DNA of 64,000 bases from assembly GCA_030247855.1 (NCBI GenBank), contig JAPDRN010000046.1, forward strand, positions 169,787-233,786, read 5' to 3'. Under the pieces are notes generated by a model, which ran no database searches, was not told the origin of the DNA, and was given only the letters and a program-made list of their open reading frames with translations. This DNA is from Knufia peltigerae (lineage: Eukaryota > Ascomycota > Eurotiomycetes > Chaetothyriales > Trichomeriaceae). The translations under genes and the position numbers were made by a program. Below, one piece after another: positions 42,451-54,397 of this stretch. Every line of letters starts with the position of its first letter. The first letter of the stretch is position 1.

Positions 42451-44517
42451 AAAAGTCTCTGTATTATTACCATTATGATTATGAAAGAGATCCAGTATCA
42501 CTAGTATCAGTCGTCTTACGAGAAGAATTATTACTGCCAGTGTTGGATTATTAGTTTTTGGGCACGGGTTATTGATTAGAGGAAGGATTCGGACTCGAGG
42601 TTTAAAGTCACATTAGAAAGGAGTCCAGGCTCCGAGATAGAGTTGTAAAACTCGATCGATTCATTCAAAACGCAAAGTGATTCTTTCTTGTGCCTCGCCG
42701 TGTATACAGGACCAGTGATTCGTTGTAAGCGATGCGCGTCGTATGTACGGATTACAGGTCGGTCTGTTTCAGGTGGTTCCATGGAGGTCAAGAAGGGCAT
42801 GGGTGACATCGGAGCAAGGGCGACGGATTCCAGGCATAACTGGCCCGAATCGTGTGTGCAGTGCTAAGTGTGCTGATCGATGGGCCAAGTGAAACGGTAG
42901 ATCCTGCAAGCGGCCTGGGTTAATCTGCCTCATCTTAGGAGCGCTCGCACGACCACGTGGGGGTCGGCTGGGAGTGTAACCAGCAGTGACACGGGGCACG
43001 ACAGACTGTCAGGTGGCATTGATGCTCTAGCAATATAATCTCTTTCTCGCATTCGGGAAGATCGAAGCTGACGTGGTCGTGTATGTTGTGACAGGCAAAG
43101 TGAAGTCGCCGGCCACGAGACAAGGCCTGTCACATCACGGAGACGAAAACGGAGCCAGGGCCAGATGGCGAACTCTGGAGAACGGAGGCGCTGCACACAA
43201 TAGGGAGTCGAAACATGAGCGACCTGGCGAGGCCCTTGAGCGCTATCGCCAACTTGGGGTTCTTTTTGAGATGAGATGAGATGCTCCGAGTGAGAGGACA
43301 AGCAGTCTTGACGCAAAGAGCCACACCAAGAAATAAGGGGGAGGGGGTGTATTCATCATGGTCACTGGTCGAGGTAGGGAACAGCGTAGCCTACTAAAAG
43401 TACCTCAGGAGACTAGGCTGATGGGCTAAGTCACCTAGAAAACCACCTAGACACCGCCCTTTCTTGCTCACCCGCAGTGTTATAAATTTAGTTGAGTAAG
43501 TCAAGCCTAGCGGGTTGCTCTGGCTTAGAGGCTGCCCCAGCTCGTACATCTAGTCCCTTTAGCTAGGCGTGTCAAAGGGTAAGCCTGGTGCGCCTGGCGG
43601 TCTCCAAGTCCACTAGCCCCAGACCGAGTGCGAGTTCGTAGGCTAAAGTACCTGCGCCGTATCCCTTCGGACTTGGAGGCTTGTCCAATGGAGCCTCCAT
43701 GGCTGACCACTGAATGGACCCTGGATTCTCGTCTGATGAACACGTCCTCCCCAATCGTCAGTGACCTGAAGAAACTATACCGTCCTCATGTTAGTGCCGA
43801 CTCTCCTCCTGTGAGGACGACGACGAGATTCTCCTAGCACACCAGAGGACCATCATCAATCAAATCTCCCTGGCCAGCACCCAACAACAACTTGTCCTTC
43901 GCTCTATTGTATGCGCCATCGCCGCCGCCCAGAGAATAAAGTCGAAACCGACAGCCTAGTCGCCGTATACGGATTCTTCCCTGGCGGCTGTCGTCCACAA
44001 CCTGACTTGACGCGGTTGCTCAGCCATCAACTGTCTGCACGAACTCTATCTCCTACCTTTGGAAACCCATCCCATATATCCCATATCCCATACGAGCACA
44101 TGAGCTGATCTCCTACGATCTTTATTCTGACAACACCATAATTCATTTGCTTCACAATCTCATCTTGCCATCGACGTCCTTTAGCGAACCATTCCTGCCA
44201 CGAGCTTTCTATTTTGGGCCATTCGGGCTTCCGACCACCACCTCTCAACCACATTGTCCGAACTTGCGTCTCGACTGCCGGACAGTACAGAGACTGAGTC
44301 TTTCAAAGAGAGTCCTCACACCGCTTAATTGTTGCTTAGTCGTCGACTGGACATATTTGGGACCCTTGTGCACTTTCTGCCGCGCCTAGGAAAAGATTGT
44401 TAATGCACTACATTGTCTTGTCTCACATGAGGTTCATTAGGGTTTGAGACATAATCAACCACATGTTCTCGACAGTGCCGGTACACTGTGCAGTACAGAT
44501 TGTGGAAAGAGGACAAA
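42451..44517. other. Long intergenic region with two unassigned short frames
   Basis: A 2.07-kb gap. The plus frame 43795-43959 (beginning after an in-frame TAG at 43792-43794) reads as a protein-like DDDEILLAHQRTIINQ... segment. The minus ATG frame 44027-44254 (75 residues, Trp-rich) is also protein-like. A 10-bp inverted repeat lies at 43602-43611 and 43669-43678. The rest has no recognisable content. Confidence 0.45.
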
Positions 44518-47500
44518 ATGGCTACAGCATTGGAGTCTCCAATGTTATTTCCAGAGTCTCCTCTGGATACAGATGACATTCCGTTTCCATGTAAAGGCTG
44601 TGGATTGGTAAGACTCGATGCACACCAGCAATTAGGGAAGGCTGACACCTTGGGCAGATTCTTGAAGAAGGCAAGGCATTCGAACTTGGTATGGTGACCC
44701 CTAATCCAGAGTTCAATATCATTGTGCTGACAGATGACTAGCTGGCAATAGATGGCATATCGATTGCTTTCGTTGCAATACCTGTAACACCCTGCTCGAC
44801 TCCGATGCGAACCTCCTACTCCTCGGGGACGGATCTCTGATCTGCAACAATTGTACCTATAGCTGCAGCAGTTGCGGCAACAAGATCGAGGATTTGGCCA
44901 TCTTGACCGGAGATCAAGCCTTTTGTGCCAACTGCTTCAAATGCCGAAATTGCAAGAGAAAGATTGAAAACCTGAGATATGCGCGCACATCACAGGGGAT
45001 CTTTTGCATGGATTGCCACGAGGCCTTGATGGCAAGAAGGCGCAAGAAGTCGGCCAAGGGCGCAGCACACCGATCTAAACCTTCAAACAATGCACACTTG
45101 GACAAGTCGCTCCCCGCGATTCCTCCTCCAGAAGCCAGAAAGACGGCGTATGTGGCTGACGAGTCATCTCCGTATCTTGAAGGCTACGTCGAAGCTCCTG
45201 GTGATATTCCGTCTGTAGCAAAGACGATGAGTGAGCTACAGAGGGACGTTGATTCGCGACCATCCACAGGTGACCAGACTTCTCCACGAGGTATGTTGCG
45301 CAGTCTATTTGGTGGACATCTTGACTGATCACATTGGTAGATATGCTCACTCTTCCCTCGACCACATTCCGCAACAACAGACATTCTATGATGTCCCAGC
45401 GGTCAGATCTCTCCGGGGGTGGAGGAGGTGAGGAATTCTTGATTCCGCTCGCCTTCGATCCCACGCCTCCAGCTGCGAATCAATCTCCTGCCATGGCAAA
45501 CCAGGTCACGCCTCGTGTCGTCGAAGAAAAGCCTAAAGACTACTTTTCGAGTCGGCCAGCTCCCACAGCTCAATCCAACGTTGCAAAGTCGAATACATCC
45601 AGCCCGCATATCGCCTACCAAGAGAAAGGGCGCCGGCCTTCACGTGAGGTCACTGAGAAGGGTCGGTCAGGCGGAGATGTGAGCAGATCAGGCTCGCAGC
45701 GTACTTCATCCCACATTGTGGCGGAGAGACCTCGACAATCTCAAGAGTCTCCTCGTCTGTCGCAGCAAACTGCTCGCACCAATGAATCTGCGTCCACCGA
45801 GAGATTCAAACTCCAGGATGCGCCACGAAAGAAAGTCGCCAGCTCGACGCCTAACTCGCGGTCGGAAGCGTCCACTCCTCGAGCCGACTTGCCTACAGAT
45901 CCTATCGAACAATTTACGTTGTCTAGAACTCCTGCTACTGCAGACGTAAACTCACCCTCCGACGCGGGTTTCGCGACTCCGAATGTGTCCGATGACTCGA
46001 GTCCAGCCATGACAGACGAATCACCCAAGCACGCGCAATTACCTACAACGTCGCTTCTACAAACTTTGCCAAAGCGAGGCGATTCTCTCGACAGCGCGAA
46101 GCGTACGCAGACAATACCTAGGAAAGAGCTGAACTCTGCAGCGAACATACCTTCGAGCCTTAGTGCAACAGTCAATGGAGCATCTCCTGGCTCGAAATCT
46201 TTGATGCAGCCTGCTGAGCTCGCCAGGGCCAACGGGGGAAAGGTTATCTCTGGCCCAATCGGGTCTCCTAGCTCCAAGAGCATCTTTGACACTGCAGACG
46301 ATTCGACCAACCAACCAGATCTTCCAAGTGCTGGTAGATTGGGCAATGAATCCTTCGTGGATCCTCGAGCTCCTCCTCTGCCACCTTCAGATCATTCACG
46401 ATCACGCAACGAGTCTTTCAGCACATTACACTCCGAGCATCAACGAAACTTAGAAGGACAGAAATCACCTGGTCTTCCAAGATATTCTACCGGCGTTGAA
46501 TTCTCTATGGACGAGGATATGGCTCGCATCATGGGTAATGAAGAGCAAAACGCACATGAGTCCTTCCTCAAGAGAGTGTCGAATTCAGTCCGCCACGGTC
46601 GTAGTTATAGCGACAAGACCGGACGCCTGTCCCGCGACAGATGGCCAAGATCCCCTCCAGTCGGTCCTTCAGGTATTGGCCAAGAGATCAGTAGCCCTAC
46701 GTCTGCCTCTCCTGAAAATCGGGACGAGCTTGCTTGGTTCAAGAATGAGCTCCGCCGAGAGAGACAAAAGAAGATTGAGCGAGAGAAGCGCATAGCTGAA
46801 CTCGAAGCTCAACTTGATTCAACTGCCAATATCAGACAAGTCAACTCCGAGTTAAAGGAGAAGAGGTCGACGATTGTTGTCCTCGATTCGCAAAAAGAGA
46901 TTGTGGTTCGTGAACTTGAAGTTCTGACCGAACATCTAGCAGTCGCGAAACGTAGTGGCGAGCCGTTCGACCTGTCCAAATTGAGCAACGCAGTCCTTCG
47001 TGACTTTGCGGAATCTCTGGAGAAGTTGAAAGATTCTTTTGCCCCTCAGATTGAAGAATCGATACAGAAGCGCAATGACCTGGTCGACGAAATCGCCAAT
47101 TTGACGCAGATGAAGGATAAGAGTTTTATGGAATTCGAACAGTTGTCATCCAAGAATGCACAGTTGGCAGAACTCAACAATCAACTGGTTCACCAAATCC
47201 AAGGTCTCTATAAAGCGAACTCGGGTGCCCAGGCCGAGGCGACCAAGCCGGCCATGAATGGCCTCGGTATCTATTCGCATCACAAGGAGAAGTCGAATTT
47301 GTCCTTTGACTCTCGGGAGACCATGCGTAATGCGTCAACCGATTTGACCAACATTGAATCAGCCACCACTCTACAAGCTGGGGAAGCAGAGCCGGTGACG
47401 GTTCTACAAGGTCCACAGATGGTGAACATCCGAAAAGGACAACCGAAAAAGTTCGATTGGAGGAAAGGACAAAAAGTTGCCAAGGGGGTAACTAAGGGTC

Positions 47501-48431
47501 TGAAGGGTGCTTTCTCTTCGACACAACAGAGTTACAGTCGAGATTTGCAGTTCGCCGAGACTGGAGCTTACGGTGCACAGCCTCTTGGTCAAGAATACTC
47601 CAGCCTGCCAAAGGCGAACCCAGAACCCGTCAAGCAGGGTGGCTTTGGCTTCTTTGGCAATCAGAAGACCACAACCAAACCGAATGGGCTTTATGCTTCA
47701 CAGGCCAACACCAGCACGCCCTCTTTACTTGTTGACGCTGCTACACGTATGTCACCTATATTCGTTATCAAAGTCCGACAATGCTAACACTGTATAGAAT
47801 TATTCGGCTCGGACCTTGAGCAGCGGGCTGAATTCGAAAAAACCGAAATTCCAATGATTGTGAAGCGGTGTATCGAAGAGGTTGAGTCGAGAGGTAAGTC
47901 ATTTCTGCATGTCACACTGGCCATGAATTGACAAGGATAGGCATGGATGTTGAAGGCATTTATCGCAAATCCGGTGCAAATTCACAAGTGCAACAAGTCA
48001 AGGAATGGTTCGAGAACCCTACAAAAGACTTCGATCTGTCCGATCCGGACCTCGACATTCATGCTGTGACTTCGGGACTGAAGCAATACTTCCGACGGCT
48101 GCCCACACCCTTGATTACTTACGATGTCTATGACAAACTGCTTGATACGACCAGTATTGCAGAAAAGGATGTCAGACTCGAAGGGATGCAGCGCGCACTG
48201 GAAGATCTTCCCCAAGTGCATTACGATGTGTTGGAATACCTCATTCAACACCTTGCCAGAGTGGTGTTGCAAGAGAAAGAAAATCTCATGACACCGATGA
48301 ACGTCGCTGTCGTTTTCGCGCCCACCATCATGCGACCAGAAAGCCTCAATCGCGAGCTGAGTGATACGAAGATGAAGAATGAGGCGGTCATGTGGATGGT
48401 TGAGAACTCCGAGCGGCTCTTTGTGAAGTGA
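44518..48431 (+). CDS. LIM-domain Rho GTPase-activating protein (Rga-type)
   Basis: Six exons joined in phase: 44518-44607, 44658-44688, 44742-45290, 45341-47746, 47798-47893 and 47941-48431, giving 1220 residues. Two LIM zinc fingers occupy residues ~26-130 (PCKGCG...HIDCFRCNTC...CNNC, then CSSCGNKI...CFKCRNC...CMDC). A long Ser/Pro-rich disordered stretch follows, then a coiled coil around residues ~685-780 (NELRRERQKKIEREKRIAELEAQL region; later a second coil), and a C-terminal RhoGAP domain (~last 200 residues). The GAP domain keeps the arginine finger in GIYRKSG and the NLMTPMNVAVVFAPT block, so it should be active. Homologues (Rga1/Rga2 type) switch off Cdc42 or Rho at sites of polarised growth and septation. 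Introns cluster at the domain-coding ends. Confidence 0.93.
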
Positions 48432-49275
48432 AACCAAAAAGGTCCCTTGGGCGTCACTTGAAGGTTCTTGGGCTGAAACCGAACAGAGGATCAAAAAGTT
48501 TCTTCTTCTTCATGATCAATGATAGTGTTTGTATCGAATTATTGAGCCAGGCGTCTTGGATTGGTAATAGGGGACCAGGCATGATCGCCCTCAGGGTTGG
48601 AGGAGGATCTTTTGGCTGGAGTTTTGCGACATATCATTGTGCGAGGCATATATGCCTGCAGGGAGAGCTGAGCTCCAAAGTTTGGGCTTCAATTCAGCGG
48701 ACTGTGCCACTTGTAGGGGATTGGATAGAGACAATGCAGTCGAGTAGAGGCTGCAAAAGTGTTGAAAGGGTACGGAGTCCATCTACCTTCAGATACCTAA
48801 GATACTCAGTACGGAGTACAACACACCTCTTTTCCGTACTATTTAGGGGATGTGTAGACCTCGATAGGCGCGGCTGGTGGCTGGAGTTGAGGATTAGTGG
48901 GAGCTTAGCGGCTGTCCCGGGCATCAGGCATGCGTATTTAGGCGGCAAATCTCTGAAACGGCATCGTAGGTCCACAACCAACCGGCTCTGTCCAATCACC
49001 TGCCACATCGATGATTCTCCCAGCCGTAACTCTGAACCCCGTATTCCGTACACTTCGTACGCATCGACCTGGTGAATTTCCCAAATGCAAACATAAGATA
49101 ACTGTTCCGTGCGATCTACCTCATATTCATACTGTACGAGAGCGACAGCAGCACAGGAGTGTATGCTTGCTTCTGCCCTTTTGACGAAACTTCAGTTCCA
49201 CACCGAGATGCTACGATTATCCTCTCTGCGCACCTAGCCATCAGAAGATGATGCCCTCGAACCCGACCATCCGCC
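48432..49275. other. Intergenic between RhoGAP and Sec3
   Basis: An 844-bp gap. TACGGAGTC at 48773, an exact TACGGAGTA at 48813-48821 and TTCCGTAC near 48836 and 49045 give four related words in under 300 bp. No gene is seen. Confidence 0.45.
48813..48821. repeat. TACGGAGTA intergenic word
   Basis: An exact copy in the densest local group of these words, 455 bp upstream of the Sec3 start codon. Confidence 0.6.
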
Positions 49276-52200
49276 ATGAATCAGTTACAGTATCAGTCAG
49301 GGCATCGGCAGCAACAGCAGCCTCCGCCGTCGCTCTCAAACGGCGCTCGGAATGGCTCTCTAGGCAGTGCGTCCGGAGTCAAACAACCAGAGCCTCTTGA
49401 GACCAATCAATCCCGCGCCGCGCGTTTCGAGGATGAGAAGAGACGTATTGTTGAAAGCTGCTTCAACAAGAGGGACCAGGATGGCATGCAGGTGGAATCA
49501 TACATTACCCACGTTAGAATACTAGAGGACGCTTCCTATCCTTCGTCTCCGCCGCCGCCCGAATCTCCTGCAGCCAACAAGAAGAACAGAGTGATTCTCG
49601 TCGCGGTGCGAAGGTCGGGGAAGGTCAGGGTCCATAAGGCTCGAGAGAATCCTAATGGCACCTTTTCTATTGGTAAAACGTGGAACCTGGACGAGCTGAA
49701 TGCCATCTTATCATACTCATCGTTGGTGCCGGCCACGCCGCAGCAGCAAATGGAGAAGCAATGGGCTTCCAATACTGGTTTCACAATCACCTTAGGGAAG
49801 CCTTATTTCTGGTCGGCACCGACGCCAAAAGAGAAGGACTTCTTCATTGCCAGTTTGATCAAGATATATCGAAAATACACAGGGGGGAAGGTGCCAGATC
49901 TCATCGGATTCTCACCACAAGACGCGGCTCAATTGATAGGCAATCCGGCTCCTCAAAGTGCTCCTCCGCCCAGAGGTGCAGGCACTTTCTCTCCCACTGC
50001 TCCATCCGACCGATCGACACCTCCTGCGCAACCACCTTCTGTAGCTGCACTGAATGCGAACCGACCGCAGTCGCCGTACACTGCCCATCACCCCCCACCA
50101 AGTAGAGATGGCAACAGAATTGTGTCGCAAGAGCAGGAGCGGGCTTACTCGAGGCAGGATCAACCCCAGATGGCTAGAGATGGGCCCGTACCACCTCCCC
50201 AGTTTGACAATCGTGCCCCTTCGAGGCAGGAGCGAAGTACGCCGGTGCAGGATCTTCCCAGAAACCAGCCCCCTAGTGCTCAGTACCGACGGGATGATGG
50301 ACGCGCACCTTCGTTAACAAACAATATGCAATCAACACCGCCGCGGCCCTCCCTCAGTCCTAAAACCTCCAAGACTTCTTTGTCGAGGAACGAGCCTGGT
50401 CTTGAGCCACAGCCGTTGAGGACAAACGGCGTAGGTGCAGCAATTATGCCTGCGGGCTTGGACTTTGCCGGTAAGAGACTGGGACCTAAAGCCAGTCAAG
50501 ATTCTTTCCGCAACGCTGGAGGCAACAGCGGCATTGGTAGCCCAAGGCCGAGCATCGCACCCGCAGACCGCAGGGCTCCATCCGAATCGAGACCTGACGT
50601 ACCAGCATTTGTTGAACCGTTACCTGAGAGGAAGAGGCCGGTGGCACCACCTCCCGAGCCTGTCGCAGATCAATTGGGTCCCCCAAGCCAGGATGGCGAC
50701 ACTTTTGTCACCCCCATGGGTACGCCAACAAATTTGAAAGAAGAGGAGTCGCAAAAGCGTGCTCCAGACTACTTTGCAGCGAGACAACCTCAGAAAGAAT
50801 CCCAGCCAGATGAGCCTAAACCAGCACTCCTTAGCAATGCCACGCATGAGCCTAGCAGCCAGGATGCGCCTCCTAGTCAGATCACAAACGAAAGAGTGAC
50901 AGCTGAACCCGCTGAGACTGTACCGCCACCTCCCAAAGTTGAAGAGGAGCATCGCCCTGGACTAGGACCTATGATCAAAAAGAAATCTGGTAAAGACATA
51001 GCCAATCAATTTCGAAGGGCTGCTCTTGCCGCACAGGCGTTCCAGCCTCGTCAAGGTGGTGCTGGCGCTCGTCTGAAGGCCCTACAAGAGAAAGAGAAGC
51101 AGTCAAACGAGCCTGACGGTATCACTTCTGTTGTTCCAGCGCCTTTACAACGAGGCATGAGTGGTGATAGCGCCAGAACAGGCACCCCCGACTTGACTAC
51201 TCCTAGTGTTGAAAAGGAACTGCCCGTGGTCAAACCCAACGATGCGATCCCTAAAGTTCAGATTGAGCGGACAGCAACCTCCGATAGTGTTGCAAGGCCT
51301 CAAACGCCGGTACAGAAGCCTATTCCCGTGACCGAGACCCCCGAAAAACAGGCACGCGGGGAGTCTCCAGATAAAGCACGATCACGCTCACCACAAAGAA
51401 GGCGTAGACTGAAGTTGGAAGCCGAGGTGGAAAAATACTGCTCAACCTTGGGCGTGGATCCACGTATCATGGACGGTCGTGGTGCAGACTTTAACGAGCT
51501 CCTGACAGAGTTTGGATGGGAAGGCAAGCTTGCTGACGAAGAGAAAGTGGAAGATTTTGAAACGAGTATTCGAAGAGAGATCGGCCGCGCTCAGGCAAGT
51601 GGCTGGCTTGGACATGTTGAACAACAGGAAACTAAAGTACAAGAGTTGGCGAAAGCATTCGAAAAGGCCATTGCAGAATGTGAAGAGCTGGATGGCCTCC
51701 TCACATTATACGCACACGAGCTCGACACTCTACACGACGATATTGAATATATCGAGGCTCAGGGTCAAGGTTTACAGGTGCAGACAGCCAACCAGAAGTT
51801 ACTACAATCTGAGTTGGAGAGCCTCCTAAAGAACTTGACTATATCATCTGGGGATCTGAGGGCATTAAGAGCCGCGCCGATTGACAGTTACGATGGTCTA
51901 CAGGCTATCGAAGGTTCTTTGGCCTTGCTGTACCGAGCAATGTTGACGATCGATCCAGAAATCCGGCAGAACAAACTCCGACAAGCTGATGCCTCGACTG
52001 GTCGCGTTGGCGTGGGCCAATTTGCAGATGCCGAGATTGGGCAAATGCGTGCGGTCCAACAGAAAAAAGACGAATATAAAGAGGAGAGCACAGTTTTCTT
52101 GAACCGACTCAATCAACATATGAAGGCGATGTTCCAAATGGCCGAACAGCGAACAAGCGAGGAGAATGCAACAGCCAGTATTTCTTCAGGTACATCTACA

Positions 52201-53826
52201 AACCTCAACCTCCGAGCATATGGTGCCTCGAGACAAGACCTGTGGATGTACAATACCATGATGCTGTTTGTCCGAGAAGTCAACCAATACGAATGGCAGA
52301 CGTTGATCAGTAGCTATGAGATAAATGTGAAGAGCATATATCAGTCACAATTTCGCGATTATTCGATGAGCCTCAAGAAGACTGCACGGAAGCCAACAGG
52401 GGAAGAACAAGAAATCCTGTTCACCCATCAGGAGAAAGAGAAAGCCGAGGAGTCACTCACATCCACAGCTGCTCGAAAGTTGACGGTCAAGCGCGGCAGG
52501 ACCGTCAAGACCAGTGCCCTGCGCCAGTCGATAGGAGGGGAGAGGCGAGATGGCAGACCTGAAGCGTGGACAATATTCGATACTGTGCTTGAACAGCAGG
52601 CTACAGCCATCTCCGAAGAGCAGAATTTCATTGTCCACTTCTTCCATCTGGACTCCCAGTCAAACACTGATTTTGCAGAGATTGTACAGTCTCGATCTCC
52701 TGACCAGCGTAAAGTGCCGAATTTGCAGGCGAAGCAGTCTTACGACCCAGACCGCAACATGGCCAAGATCGTCCAGAACACTGTTGGTGGTATTTATTCG
52801 TTCTGGGAAATGGATCTGCAAAACCTGATCACTTGGGTTTTGAAGATGGACGAGATCCAAGGTGTCGGAGTGCTGGTCTCTCTCGAGCAGTGCTTGGCCA
52901 AGTACGAAGAGACTAACCAAGAATTCATCACTAGAACCGTCAGGATCCTCCATGAACGTCTCACAGGCAAGTTCCACGCCTTCGTCGAACAGCAGGTCAA
53001 GGCTATCGAAGAAACCAAGGTCAAAGTCAAAAAACGAAAGGGTCTCATTTCATTCATGCGTGTCTTCCCCGAGTTTACGGCGGCCGTGGAAGATATGATA
53101 CCGCAAGAGTTCACCCTTGACTCGCTTGATGTCCGGTTCACTGTGAACGATGCCTACACGCGTCTCCTCAAAGCAATGTGGGAGTCTCTCAATTTCATTG
53201 CGAAGGACAATCCCGCGGGCGCCAGTGGGCCTACGAGTGCAAATGCGCCAACGAGCGGAGACCCCGAGGATAAAGAGGCTCTGAACTATCATATCTTGTT
53301 GATTGAGAATATGAATTACTTTGTCGAGGAGGTCAAAACGCATAACAATGGTGTGCTCGATGAGTGGGTTGAGCGAGCCGGCCAGGACCAGGTCAGCCAT
53401 CTTGGTCAATATACGGATGCGGTGATACGTCGACCACTAGGCAAGTGGCTCGATTTCCTAGAGAGTACCGAGGCGATGATGAAAAACATCTCGAGCGGCG
53501 ACTATGCCAGTATTGCTAGCAAGCCCAGCCATTCACGCAGCAGTGCGAAGAAGATTCTCGGTGTGTATGATATGAAGGAGGTGCGTAAGGGGGTGGAGAC
53601 TCTGAAGAAGAGGATCGAGAAGCATTTCAGTGATGCGGACGAAGGCGGACTGGGAGCCAGCACGAGCAGTCTGAGTCGTGGGTTGATTGGACGTGTGTGT
53701 GAAGAGTGTGCGACTCGCTATGCCCATGCATGGGATAGGATGAGAGTTGTGATTGACCGTGTTTATGAGGGTGGATTGGAGATTGAATGGAGGAAGGAGG
53801 ATGTTCAGATGATGTTTAGGCGTTGA
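49276..53826 (+). CDS. SEC3: Exocyst complex component Sec3
   Basis: A single 1516-residue frame without introns, from the ATG at 49276. Residues ~55-205 form the Sec3 N-terminal PH-like domain that binds PI(4,5)P2 and Rho/Cdc42 (RRIVESCFNKRD; VRKSGKVRVHKARENPNG-like block; SIGKTWNLDELNAI; IKIYRKYTGGKVPDL). Residues ~220-690 are Pro/Ser-rich and disordered. A coiled-coil stretch precedes the Sec3 C-terminal helical-rod domain (about residues 800-1510), which includes MYNTMMLFVREVNQYEW and ends VQMMFRR. Sec3 marks exocytic sites and tethers secretory vesicles to the plasma membrane at the hyphal tip. The neighbouring LIM-RhoGAP may act on the same polarity GTPases, though adjacency alone proves nothing. 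Confidence 0.95.
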   Translation: MNQLQYQSGHRQQQQPPPSLSNGARNGSLGSASGVKQPEPLETNQSRAARFEDEKRRIVESCFNKRDQDGMQVESYITHVRILEDASYPSSPPPPESPAANKKNRVILVAVRRSGKVRVHKARENPNGTFSIGKTWNLDELNAILSYSSLVPATPQQQMEKQWASNTGFTITLGKPYFWSAPTPKEKDFFIASLIKIYRKYTGGKVPDLIGFSPQDAAQLIGNPAPQSAPPPRGAGTFSPTAPSDRSTPPAQPPSVAALNANRPQSPYTAHHPPPSRDGNRIVSQEQERAYSRQDQPQMARDGPVPPPQFDNRAPSRQERSTPVQDLPRNQPPSAQYRRDDGRAPSLTNNMQSTPPRPSLSPKTSKTSLSRNEPGLEPQPLRTNGVGAAIMPAGLDFAGKRLGPKASQDSFRNAGGNSGIGSPRPSIAPADRRAPSESRPDVPAFVEPLPERKRPVAPPPEPVADQLGPPSQDGDTFVTPMGTPTNLKEEESQKRAPDYFAARQPQKESQPDEPKPALLSNATHEPSSQDAPPSQITNERVTAEPAETVPPPPKVEEEHRPGLGPMIKKKSGKDIANQFRRAALAAQAFQPRQGGAGARLKALQEKEKQSNEPDGITSVVPAPLQRGMSGDSARTGTPDLTTPSVEKELPVVKPNDAIPKVQIERTATSDSVARPQTPVQKPIPVTETPEKQARGESPDKARSRSPQRRRRLKLEAEVEKYCSTLGVDPRIMDGRGADFNELLTEFGWEGKLADEEKVEDFETSIRREIGRAQASGWLGHVEQQETKVQELAKAFEKAIAECEELDGLLTLYAHELDTLHDDIEYIEAQGQGLQVQTANQKLLQSELESLLKNLTISSGDLRALRAAPIDSYDGLQAIEGSLALLYRAMLTIDPEIRQNKLRQADASTGRVGVGQFADAEIGQMRAVQQKKDEYKEESTVFLNRLNQHMKAMFQMAEQRTSEENATASISSGTSTNLNLRAYGASRQDLWMYNTMMLFVREVNQYEWQTLISSYEINVKSIYQSQFRDYSMSLKKTARKPTGEEQEILFTHQEKEKAEESLTSTAARKLTVKRGRTVKTSALRQSIGGERRDGRPEAWTIFDTVLEQQATAISEEQNFIVHFFHLDSQSNTDFAEIVQSRSPDQRKVPNLQAKQSYDPDRNMAKIVQNTVGGIYSFWEMDLQNLITWVLKMDEIQGVGVLVSLEQCLAKYEETNQEFITRTVRILHERLTGKFHAFVEQQVKAIEETKVKVKKRKGLISFMRVFPEFTAAVEDMIPQEFTLDSLDVRFTVNDAYTRLLKAMWESLNFIAKDNPAGASGPTSANAPTSGDPEDKEALNYHILLIENMNYFVEEVKTHNNGVLDEWVERAGQDQVSHLGQYTDAVIRRPLGKWLDFLESTEAMMKNISSGDYASIASKPSHSRSSAKKILGVYDMKEVRKGVETLKKRIEKHFSDADEGGLGASTSSLSRGLIGRVCEECATRYAHAWDRMRVVIDRVYEGGLEIEWRKEDVQMMFRR

Positions 53827-54397
53827 GATGAGGTGTTGTGATCTGCATGTTGATGAGCCTAGCTCTGTGCTAGTGTATATGTATATCATTTTGAATCAGC
53901 AAGCATTTTACTTCGTATAGCATGGAATCTGACTACAAATATCAACGAGCTAACGTGTTGGATCTGTTGGTAGACAGCCTTATTACTGACTGTGTTGCAC
54001 AAAAAATAATGGCGGAATAGAAGGGAGAATGGGGTTGGTCATCAGGTCATTCACGATTTCATCATGTATGGCGAGAAGAGGGGCCATTTCGCTGGTATCT
54101 ACCACAGAATGCCATCCTGACTATAGATGGAGCTTGTGAAATGGGTAGACACACCTGGTATGAGTATAATATGGTAGGTTGATGATCGGTAGAGTGGGGA
54201 TCCTCGTCGTAGACGCACTCCCGTCGGTACGTGTCACGACTTATGCGTTTGAAATGATAAGAATTCAGTACCAAGGAGGGCTAAAACTAGGTGTTGAGGC
54301 CGCAGCGCAGTGTTGTGTGTGCGCGCAGGCCGGGTCGCTACGAGTTAGAGACGTCTAGGTACCTGACCAGTTGATCGGTGGATCAGGATATTGTAGA
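53827..54397. other. Convergent intergenic region
   Basis: A 571-bp gap between the Sec3 stop and the membrane-protein stop. No coding frame or repeat was recognised. Confidence 0.4.
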
